This document shows, piece by piece, positions 33,886 through 64,000 of a stretch of DNA of 64,000 bases. The DNA lies in assembly GCF_030867095.1 (NCBI RefSeq), contig NC_081829.1, positions 47,241,036 through 47,305,035 on the forward strand. The letters run 5' to 3'. Numbering within the stretch: position 1 is the first letter of the stretch; each line of letters opens with the position of its first letter. Under the pieces are notes generated by a model. That model saw nothing but the letters and a program-made list of their open reading frames with translations. It was not told the DNA's origin and made no database searches. This DNA is from Alligator mississippiensis (taxonomy: Eukaryota > Chordata > Crocodylia > Alligatoridae). The translations under genes and the position numbers were made by a program.

Positions 33886-34115
33886 CACCCACACGTCACG
33901 AGTTTTGCTTGTCAGCAGCCTGAGGTGCAGTTTCCCAGAAACCCCTGCACCTATCTCAAAAACTGGCAGGCTTCGTGACCTCAACAGGACCTAGCATGCC
34001 TGCAGTTTTCACCCTGCTGCGCCTTAACACACACAGTCACATGCCACAAGTTTTGCTCGTCAGTAGCCTGAGATGCAGTTTCCCAGAAACCCCTGCACCT
34101 ATCTCCTTGAAACTT
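33886..34115. repeat. second direct duplication, about 140-bp period
   Basis: Two copies of gagttttgcttgtcag-type sequence followed by agtttcccagaaacccctgc and acctatctc (33899-33958 and 34050-34112). It probably belongs to the same transposon as the terminus at 34334. Confidence 0.7.
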
Positions 34116-34199
34116 GGCAGGATTCATGCCCTCAGAAGGGGCTACCATTCCTGAAATTTCTATCTGAATTAGCCAAAGAATGACAAAGTTATAGGTATT

Positions 34200-34334
34200 T
34201 CAGTGATTCCCCATTATACCCTATGGCCGAATCTCAGAATCGGCACCGAATCTTCCGAAGCTGATTCAGCCAAATCAATTTGGGACAATGATCTGAATCT
34301 CCAAATTGAATACTTTTGTATTTGCACAGGCCTA
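34200..34334. mobile_element. right terminus of a hAT-type element (same family as copies 1-4)
   Basis: It has the subterminal wording of the family (ggccgaatctcagaatcgg, gaagctgattcagccaaatc, atctccaaattgaatact) and ends tttgcacaggccta. No matching left end or 8-bp duplication was found nearby, so this is either a truncated copy or the right end of the larger element holding the BED-hAT gene. Confidence 0.7.
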
Positions 34335-35267
34335 CTGTGCATGGCTCCAGAGCCACTGCCATGGGACTCTGCTGCATGGCCCCAGAGCCCTGGAGCAGTT
34401 GCTATGAGCAATCAGTATGCAGCATGGCTACTCTGGGACTGTGTAGCAGGTGGCAGCAAATTTGGATATGAGCTGGAGCAATTGCCATGTGTGGTATGCA
34501 GGGCCATCCATCACACTGAGATCCACTGGGAGGCCAGTTGATATAGCTCTGCAGGTCCAGTCAAGGGTATCTTTGGCACCCCTGTCTAGGACAAATGAAC
34601 AACAGTAAGTGGATTCCACCAAAATGCCTAAAGAAGGAAAATAAATATGAAATGTTGTTATGCATGTCATAAGCAGCCGTAATAATGTTCCCTAAAAACC
34701 TGGCCCAGAGTTTTGACACTAATACAGCAATATATAGCAAACAGTACTTACTAATAGTGGTTAGTATAGATGCGATTAAGGACTGCACTGAACAAGTCAT
34801 ATACAAATGTCTGAAATAAAATGGGGATGAAATGCAATTGATTTTTACAGGCATAAGGCACCTAGATACCAGCGAAAACCCCATGAGACAACTGTCTCTT
34901 TCAGTGCCTAAAGACCTTTAAAACTCTGGCCCTAAACCTAAACCCATGACTGATGTTCAGAGCTCAGTATTATATGGAATAAGAAATGCAATGTGGAGCA
35001 GTCTTCCAAAAGTCTGTAGCTAGAGATCTTACATTTAGCAAGCTAATGAACCAGAAACATCGCTTGCTACAACACGTCTCAAAATGATCACATACAATGC
35101 GAACGTGGCCAAGGTAAAGTTAGCATGAAGCAGAAGCAAATACAGTTGCCATTATTCTCCCTACACATAGGAAGAATCAGGTATGAAGGCTCTCTTCGTC
35201 CCATCATGCTCCTAGAGAGAGAGATCCTTCAAACACTTTCTTTCATACATATTAGATCATTGAAGCT
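34335..35267. other. unassigned intergenic sequence
   Basis: No gene or repeat recognised. Confidence 0.5.
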
Positions 35268-35581
35268 GCTTGCAGATGTGGGAGGAAAAAAATGTGCTTT
35301 ACTTTAAATTCAGCGTGCTCCTGCTCCAAGCCCAACACATCCCCAGAAGAGGCACCGAATTACTTTGACCTGGATCTGCAGCATCCGTATAGCTCAGGCA
35401 CTTTAGTGGGGCCTTTTTGTTGGAATCTGCTATTAGATAAAAGCGACAAAAAGCCCTACTGAAGCACCTGATCTATAAAGATGCTACAGAGCTAAGTTAA
35501 AGTAATACACTGCTTCTTCTGGTAAAGTGCTTCCACCCTCCTCCTCCTCCCTCCCCTCCCCCCTATGTCTGCAAGCAGCCT
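35268..35581. mobile_element. palindromic MITE (family B), whole copy
   Basis: Terminal arms ctgcttgcagatgtggg and atgtctgcaagcag are inverted, as are inner parts: agaagaggcac facing ctgcttcttct, ctttgacctggatctgcagc facing gctacagagctaagttaaag, and gctattagataaaagcgac inverted across the centre near 35432. The same family occurs at 56030-56995. Confidence 0.78.
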
Positions 35582-35889
35582 TAGTGATCATGTAATTTAA
35601 GGTAGCCAAATGCAGACTGCATAGGCAAAGGAGCACTCACTACCATTAAGCAAACCCACAGGCTGAAATGTGTTCAAAATATGGTTCGACAAATAACGCG
35701 CACAAATTGATATTTCAACTGGTTGTCAGATAACTCTAACAGAAAAAAGGCATAAATCTGGTGAAATGTTTATAGGCACTTGTTATGCTGTACTACACTT
35801 TGTGCTTGATTACAAAAATAAATAAATTATAAAGAAAAAAATATAATAGCCAGAAAATAATGCAGATAATAATGCAGAAAAGGACAATA

Positions 35890-36390
35890 TTCTTGTGATT
35901 TCCCAGTTGGTCTAATAAAAGGTATCATTTTGGAACCAAGAGTTCAAGTTTTTTGTATATCTTCTTGTCTCAGACCAACGTGGCTACCAAGTACACCCCT
36001 GAAACATGGAAGATGCCAAATTTTAGTCTATTTTGGATTTTAAACTTCATTGCAGAACAAGAAGGATTTTTTTTACCGTCCTGCCTGCCATCTGACACCT
36101 CTAGGGAAGGAATTCTACCTGATCTACACATCAAAGAGCTACTCAGCACAGTTCACAAAGACACTCTCATGAAGCCTTGCATCTTCAGCTCCCTCTGTAC
36201 AAAAATGAAGTTTATTTCCTACCTATGGGGACTTTTTACCATCTTGTATCATCTATACTTTTCCCAGAGCCTGATGAAGGGATATTGATCCTGAAAGCTT
36301 GCAAAAAAGGACAATTTTATTGTAATTTCCCAGTTCATCTAATAAAAGGTATCATTTTGGAACCAAGAGTTCTAGTTTTTTGTATGGCCA
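35890..36390 (+). mobile_element. Penelope-like fragment bounded by direct repeats
   Basis: About 60 bp is repeated directly: gtctaataaaaggtatcatt, then ttggaaccaagagttcaagt, at 35903-35962 and again at 36327-36385, about 424 bp apart. The core carries gcctgatgaaggg and ctgaaagcttgca. Terminal direct repeats (pseudo-LTRs) are typical of Penelope-like elements. Confidence 0.55.
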
Positions 36391-36502
36391 GATAATAGCG
36401 CATTCAGAGAAAACAATGAATGTGCCTTGAGTTATAAACTGTAGAAGACCACTTATGCACACAAGGAAGTGGAACATTTCCTTCCTTTCACATTTAATAT
36501 TA

Positions 36503-36810
36503 GAGTACCATATCTGCTCTCATGCAAAACACACATTTCCCACCCCCCAAAAGGAGCTACTGGAAATTGGGAGTGTGTTTTCTATGCAAAAAATGTCATA
36601 AGAACAATTTTGGTTCTTTCTGGCCAAAAGTGGAAGTAAAATCTGCAGTGATCTACAGGGAGCAAAATAATGAGCAGGCCCATCTCCTCCTATCCTACTC
36701 ATTTACTTACTGCAAGAAAACATGTTCTTTTTCATTCTTCCCTTTAAAAACAAAGTGTGTATTATATTCTGGGGGATGCTGTGCGAGAGAAAATACAGGA
36801 TTCTATCAGC
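36503..36810. mobile_element. possible MITE remnant
   Basis: ctcatgcaaaacacacattt at the left faces aagtgtgtattatattctgg, then gcgagagaaaatacag, at the right as a worn inverted pair. Similar wording occurs at 20013 and 44277. Low confidence in edges. Confidence 0.35.
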
Positions 36811-37533
36811 TGCATTTTAGCAGTAGTACCAATTTATACCTCAAAGCCTCCGATTACCGGGTTCCTCTAGAAGATGCATTACCCAAACATGTAAGATATA
36901 TTTCCTGTCCTAAAAAATTGACAATTAGACAAAGTTAGACAATAGTGCTAGGATCCCAATCTCAATGAGATGCAAACTGCCCAGACCAACAGTCACAATA
37001 CTTTTTGTTGCAATCATAGGGAGCTGAGCCTTTTTCATGAAGGAAGGCAGCTTGAGAAGGGAATTAGCATACAGCTAATTCAGAAAGGTGGAAGGGATAT
37101 GTAGCTTCCCCAAAGCATCGCCTCGATAAACGTAGCTGGATTTCACTTAGAAGAAAGCCATGGCAAAGGTAGCTGGACGTAGACCATTATATATATTTAA
37201 TATCTATATATTCTATTGCAAGTAGTTTCCTATGAAAGATTTATTTTGTATACAGAATTTGGAAAGTGACCCTACCTCCAAGCCATTTGATGCTTTCACA
37301 TAAATATCAGATCAATCAAATACCAGTCCCCAGTAGAAATGAAAGAAGCAAGATGGAAAACTTGATCATTTTCTCATTTTCTCCCTCCCCTGTTAAATGT
37401 TGTCTCCCCTTCTTTATTTCCTAATGATAAGGATGGGAGGAAAAAAATATGAGAGGATGGACTCAGTACTTCCAATATAAGCAGGGACAAAAATATTTAT
37501 TGGAAGCCTTGAATGAAGGCACGGATGAGCTTG

Positions 37534-37570
<37 letters not shown>

Positions 37571-39164
37571 TTATATATTACACACACACACAGATATATA
37601 ATGTATCTGTATAAAATCATACACACATTTTTGAGAATAGACACAGAAAAGTAATGACAGGTATTATGGTAATAATGCTGTAAAGCTCTTTTCCAGTGTG
37701 CAATTCTGCACTGTTTCATTCATGATTGACAGGTTCAGGATCTTATCATACTTGGTCACTGCTGGATTCTTCCCAAGATTTACACTTACTGTAACCAATC
37801 TTTCTCTACGTAGCACTTCTAGGCAAGTTAGCCCAAATCTTGATGGGAGGGGGGAAAGGGGAGCGGGGAGAAAGAGGAAGCACTGAAATAATTTAACAAG
37901 AGTCCCAGATGGTATCTATTCTAGGTGAATAGTTCTACCTATAATATTCTACCTGGCTATACTAGGTAACAAATTACTTTAATATAAAACTGGTGAGATC
38001 ACTGAGAAACTTTAATGTTAAACTGCTGAGCTGCAGATGGTTCATTGTGTGTCCCAATTTACTGGCATTTTGAGAACCTACAATTTTTGGAGAAAGGAAA
38101 CTGATTTAACTCTGTAGGTAACGGAATATGTTTCAGTTCCCTTTTCTGAGGACCAGTTGCAAAAACAAGGCGAGGCAGAGACCAAGCACTCCGAGAAAGC
38201 TCAGGTTTCTGGGCATAAGAACCTTCCCGTTTAAATTGCACCACTATCTGTTTCTGCTAGGTAGGAAATTTCTTCCAATGTAGCTTCTTTTATTACTAGA
38301 CCATACTGTTAGAGTAGTTTAAGTCCCTCTTTCATAGGGAGATAATCTAAACATTTCCATGAATGGACTTATGTAACAGTTATGTTCCTACCCCTGCCCT
38401 CCAACAGGAGCGTGCTATGAGTCATGTACTTAGCCACAGTACCTTTTTAAAGCTGTAACTGGCAGCAAACAGTGAATAATTTTCTCAGATTTAACCATGC
38501 ACTGTAGGAGGTGGATGAGAAGCTTAGTTAGTTAAACAATGACTGAAGCTTTACCCAACCCAAAATAATACTTGCTCTTGAAGCCCTTAAGACTTCTTGC
38601 CAGAGCCCACATTTCCACTAGGCATTAAGAAATACAAATAGAAACTAATTCTTAGTATGACAGGATGTACAGACCCACTTGCTTAAGAACAGTTTTCTCT
38701 GCTTTCTGTATGACTTTATCTGGTGCACGTACAAGTCAACAAAATTTCATTTGTAAATGTAATTTCATTTGTACTGGTGGTAGAAGTTGTTGCTGACCGT
38801 GAACACTCCTGGGCCTTTGCCACAAAAGGGAAACAGGCACTTCAAAGGTTGAGACAACCAAATCCTCAAAGGATTAAGAACAAAAATTATGCTTACCAGA
38901 GAACCCAGCCAAAAAATTGTATTGTATATTTATATGTACAAGTATGTGCACATTTTTATTTTGTACTGAAGTAGTATTTCTTCAATTAGTCCAGAACATG
39001 CTGGATGCCACCATTTATTTTGGTGGTAAACTGGAAGCTTCCCTCAAAGATGCTTTGGTAAAAAAAAAAAAAAATGGTGATGGGTCTCTGCATGACAAGT
39101 ACCAAAATCACATTTAAGAGTTCTAAAAAGTTTTGAGGGATTTGTTTTTCCTACACAGCTCTAT
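36811..39164. other. unassigned intergenic sequence
   Basis: No gene. A CA/TG-rich patch lies at 37536-37592 and short purine runs near 37847-37880. Confidence 0.5.
37536..37592. repeat. (CA)n microsatellite, two blocks
   Basis: Sixteen to seventeen CA units at 37536-37568, then a gap of about ten bases and six more at 37579-37592. Confidence 0.92.
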
Positions 39165-39500
39165 TCATGGGCAATCTTCAAATACCTGAAGGGCAATTAT
39201 ACAGAGGTTCTCTCTGTGGCCACAGGTTACAGGACTAGGAGCAATGGCTTCAGGCTTGGGCCATTTAGAATTTAGGTTGGACATTAGGAGGAACTTTCTG
39301 ACTGAGGGTGGTCAAGCACTGAAACAAGCTACTTTAGAGAGAAGCAATAGAATCTCCATCCCTGGAAGTGTTTAAGAGCAGGTAGGACAGACACTTGTTT
39401 GGGATGGTTTAGTCAGGGATGTTCCTGCCTTGAGTAGGGGGCTGAAATAGATAACCTTGTGAGGCTCCTTCCAGCCCTACTTTCCTATGATCCTATATAT
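39165..39500 (+). mobile_element. CR1 LINE 3' end, old
   Basis: cttcaaatacctgaagggca, tagaatttaggttggacatt, aggaggaactttctgac, gggatggtttagtcagggat, ttgagtagggggctg and ctatgatcctat follow the CR1 3' order. Too worn for frames. It marks the end of the repeat-poor zone near the CCDC6 3' end. Confidence 0.85.
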
Positions 39501-40764
39501 AGCTCATTTCCAACAAAGCCAAAACTTCTTAGCTGTTCTTGTCATAAGGAAAGGTGCTTGTTTTGGCCTGACACTGAACTGAATACTTAGTTGTCAGTGC
39601 TCTCCAAGTTCCAAAGAAGTGAATTTCTGACTCAGAAATTTCTTCTGAACTCCTGAACAACTCCAAATATTTTTACAGTCCTCAGGAACGTGCTGAGGCA
39701 GAACGAAAAACGTTGTCAGCTTATAGTTGGACTTAACTGCCTGTCAGTTGTCAGTTCAAGTAAGGGCAATTCTAGTTACTTCTTATCTGGAGCAGTAACA
39801 AGTGGCATCCCTAAAAAGATTACGGAAAAGTATTTTGTATATTTTATAAACGTATGTGCTATATAAAAATGGATTCCCTTGAGCCTAAAACAACAGAGAT
39901 AGGGTGGATTCAGACTTCTCTAGTGAGCTACAATACACTGGTAGAACTCATTTTATTCATTCTGCTCTGGGATGTCAAAGACCTGTGCAGTTTCTTGGGC
40001 AAAGTTCCCAAGAGAACATCAACAAGTGCAAAAAGGCTGTAGTAGTATCCTTGAGAAGGGAAAAGAACAGTCAAGAAAACCATAACCAGGAATTAATTGG
40101 AACAAGTGCCTTTTGAGAACTTCCCACCTCTTCCTCCAGGAATATAATTTAATAGATGAACTAGTGTTTTAAGTGGAGCCAAAAACCACCTCTATAGAGC
40201 AAATCTCAGATAAAATGAAGTTTTGAACTCTACACCTAAACTGGGCTCCCTTAAGATGAAGCTACAGAAGAATACAATGGTATCTGCTTAATCCATGGAA
40301 AACAGAAAGTAAAAAAAAAAAAAAGCTTGTTTGGTGACTGGCCCAGCACACGGAAAGAGAACAAACAATGATCGGTCAAGGAAGGAAGGATTTTTATACC
40401 TTTTGTATACACCTCCTAAAGGTAAATTACTGCTGAAAAATTGCTCTTGTGACTTTGTAACTAGGCATATAACTTCTGCTTTGGGAAGTTGTCAAGGCAA
40501 TCTCATGAAGGAGAACAATCTATTCCCTCTTGAACATGGCAGTGTCTCGGGTTGCATATTTCACAACCAATGACAATACACAACTGGCAAATGTTAACAA
40601 AAACACCTGTAGTACATTGGATAAAATAAGATGCCAAGGCCAAGTACTTAAACATTCACGTTAAGATGGCTCTCATTTTGTGTGAATTTCTCTAGTCTGC
40701 AGGAAATCCTGTAGTAGGTTGATAAATCCGTAGCTGCAGAATCATGGAAGACTATAATTCACAA
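39501..40764. other. sequence between CR1 and the CCDC6 3' end
   Basis: No gene and no transposon seen. It may be partly transcribed if CCDC6 uses the minus-strand AATAAA at 39957-39952. Confidence 0.45.
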
Positions 40765-43342
40765 GCAAAAATGAAAATTCACTGATGTTTATTAGGAGAA
40801 AGATGTGCTCTTATTTTAAAAAAACTCACAAACAGAGGTTAACACTTCTGTTTTCAAGAGACGGTTTGTTCAATGTTCTAACTTATGTAAGACCACATCA
40901 GTGCCTTATTACATTTTCAGCATTTGGTATACATTTGTCAGTTCCTTGCTTTCAAGCAGTAACAAAAGCTACAGAAGAGAGTTCAAGGACATCTTTCTTA
41001 TAACAATGCTTAAACTTTGGATTACAGAATTAGAATTTTAGAATGTACCTAAAATTTATTTTACATAATTGAATTTTTTTTCTTTTTTGAAATGAAAACT
41101 ATTCTATCAGAGGCCTTTCTTTTTTGGCCTTTTTTATACTGTTGTAACAATTAGCTTGCACTCTGTTAGCACCTCTTTTCCAAAGTGCTTTTTGCGATTC
41201 TTGAACAAGGTGGGCACTATGTTTTAAATAGTTAGTGATGTACATGACCTGGAGTCTTATTTATAAAAGAATATATATTTTTCTATTTGATATATTTACA
41301 GAAACAAGTGTCAAACCTAAATACTGGCCCTATCTTGATACAAGTCCCATCAGAAAGTGATATATTTGACAACTTCTTAAATTTTTCCAATATAACCTTG
41401 CCAAGTGATCTAGGAATTCTATTTAATAAAAAATGCTCAAAACACACAAGTTAGAAACAAATGAGCATTTACTGTGGTTAGAAAACAAAATAAAGACGAG
41501 TTTCCAGATGGGACTAATGAGCAGTTTTTAGGCCTGCCACAAGCTGGACAGTATTCACTTGTACTGGAAAATTACAACCTTACTAGTATAATGTAATAAT
41601 GCACTTGATCCCATGTTGGTTTAACAGGTGTAATATACTATATACACACTATTCTAAAAACTCTCTTTAAGAGCTAAAACTGGAGCTATAGAGAGGGAAA
41701 TTTTTTTTCTGTTCTCACCTTAATTGAACATTTTAAATTATTACTTTTGACTTGATACTTTGAATGCTGTCTATTAAGATAATCAGTCTGCAATTCTTTT
41801 ACAGTATTGGCAAATATGAAAATGTATGTACAAGTGTTAGTAAATATTTAAAATGCCATATTTCCTTCTTAAGAATGTATTCAATAAAGTGTTAGGCATG
41901 TCACAGACAAAGCTTTTGTAAACAAGTGATAAATTACTTAACGTTCAATTCTGATTATAACCAGGTACATATTAATCAGAAAATACACATTCTCTAGTCA
42001 TTTTTCCGTGGCCCACATATGCAAATATACGAGATAAACCACTTAAAATTATCAAGAGCATATATATAAACCTACTCAACAAGAATTTATGAAATATAAA
42101 ACAAAATAAGATGCCAACATCAAGAAAAAAGTGACACTTTGTTCCACTGCAAAGTGAAACCAAACAATTTATTTGTGCTAAATGAATGGAAAGAATGTAT
42201 TCAGAATACATTTCTTTTTACATTGTACCGGTTTAGGCTGCTATATAAGCATTTATTAGTTCCATGTTGTGCTACTTACTATGTTCTCTGTTTTGTTTCT
42301 ACCAAGCAATACATTTCTGGCTGTTACGCCAATATATTCCTATAAGATGATCATTATACCATATTTTTCTAATAGTCTTTTGAACATTTAGAATACTTGT
42401 TCAAACTTTATTTTAGGGGAATCACAATTACTATATTTTAACAAGAAAAAAAAAGGTGTTCTCTACAATCAACATTGCCTTCTGCAGCAGAAATCAAAGA
42501 GCACACTTTAATCAGCCACCAGTAACCTGCTGGCAGGACCACACTTGCAGAAGGTCTTTATGATAGAACACACAGTATGGACAGCTTACAAGTTAACGTA
42601 AATGGTGAAATGAAACCAATCAAATCTTAAGGTCCATGAATCATACATTCTATATATTCTGACAAGTAAGTTTCCTCACATTTAACTTCAGACTGTACCA
42701 TACATTTGAGGTGTTTATTCTTAAGAGGAGAAAGTATGGATGCGTCATGTGTGCTGAAAACTGAACTTGTATTAAGCTTATTTATTAGGTAATACAATAA
42801 TAATATGCATCTTGGGCACTAATTAAAGGTGACTGACTCACTTTGCACTAAAAGCTGTATCTTCAAATTACTGAAATGTAGTGCTGATTTACCATATGCT
42901 TGGTAAATACCATTATATTTATGAGTTTATAATAATAGCCTATCATGCTTGTAATTTTATGCAAACTGTCATGAAAAAAATATAAAAAAGGTATCCCTTT
43001 AATTTTATAAACCTAAAAGCCAGGAAAATAAAGCTTTGGAGCCTAGCAAAACAACATACTGTTGTATTACCAAACAGAGTAGCAAATATTCCAGCCAGAG
43101 AATGGACATACATGTAGTTCAAATAAACACTGATGGAAAATTCTGTTAAGTTAGTGTTGTAGACCCAAAACACTGGCTGCGCATTTTATACAAATGTTTA
43201 CAACACAATTAACAGTGACGCCTATATAACCTCAGTGCAAACAAGTCAAATCCAAATATGCCAAGTAAGTAAGCCTTTGGCTTTTAGTAAACTGCTCTGT
43301 GTTATGAGTCCAAATTTGAATACAGATTGCTGAGCACATGCA
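40765..43342 (-). other. CCDC6: CCDC6 3' UTR (3' end approximate)
   Basis: About 2.6 kb of AT-rich sequence follows the stop and contains no recognisable transposon, unlike the DNA beyond it. AATAAA signals on the minus strand lie at 42786-42781, 41060-41055 and 40793-40788. I place the end just past the last because a TTGTG run follows about 25 bases on. Another AATAAA at 39957-39952 leaves open a UTR of about 3.4 kb. The UTR is inferred, not proven. Confidence 0.55.

Positions 43343-64000
<20,658 letters not shown>

Noticed and set aside
640-37592. CRISPR arrays, tRNA or rRNA genes
   Set aside because: Repeats here are microsatellites, minisatellites or transposons. No regularly spaced identical repeats and no cloverleaf with intact A and B boxes were found.

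Overview
This is vertebrate chromosomal DNA. It carries the 3' half of one recognisable host gene, CCDC6, on the minus strand, and about 40 kb of gene-free, transposon-rich sequence beyond that gene's 3' end. The transposon mix (several CR1/L3 LINEs, a Penelope-like element, hAT and other palindromic DNA transposons, a pogo/Tigger-like MITE and ERV solo LTRs) points to a non-avian sauropsid. A crocodilian is the best guess and a turtle the main alternative; this is inferred from repeat types, not from a species match.

Positions 1-40,700 hold no host gene that I recognise. In order: a CR1 3' end (1.6-2.7 kb); a purine-rich minisatellite beside an ERV LTR-like fossil (4.2-6.7 kb); a solo LTR with a 5-bp target duplication (8.6-9.4 kb); a nested pile at 10.2-15.3 kb (Penelope-like element, split by a CR1, split by palindromic DNA elements, split by a second solo LTR); two members of one hAT-type family with perfect 8-bp target duplications (16.75-17.68 and 19.18-20.00 kb); a pogo/Tigger-like MITE (23.3-23.8 kb); more CR1 remnants; a decayed BED-finger hAT transposase gene split by a CR1 (30.9-32.9 kb), ending at 34,334 in the same terminal sequence as the hAT-type family; and further palindromic MITEs and Penelope-tail repeats (35.3-36.4 kb).

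Positions 40,765-64,000 are CCDC6. Six coding exons (numbered 4-9 after the human gene) lie at 60203-60100, 59037-58877, 54685-54529, 51619-51519, 47704-47580 and 43540-43343. All junctions are GT-AG and phases agree throughout. They give an open 281-residue C-terminal part: coiled coil, then a Ser/Pro-rich and poly-Pro tail. Exons 1-3 and the promoter lie beyond the right edge. Introns carry two more hAT-family copies (one inside an older palindromic MITE), an old CR1/L3 fragment, a 49-base T tract and a long inverted repeat.

The main value of the window is the record of nested insertions and a well-defined hAT-type family with intact target duplications, plus a possible link between that family and the decayed BED-hAT gene.
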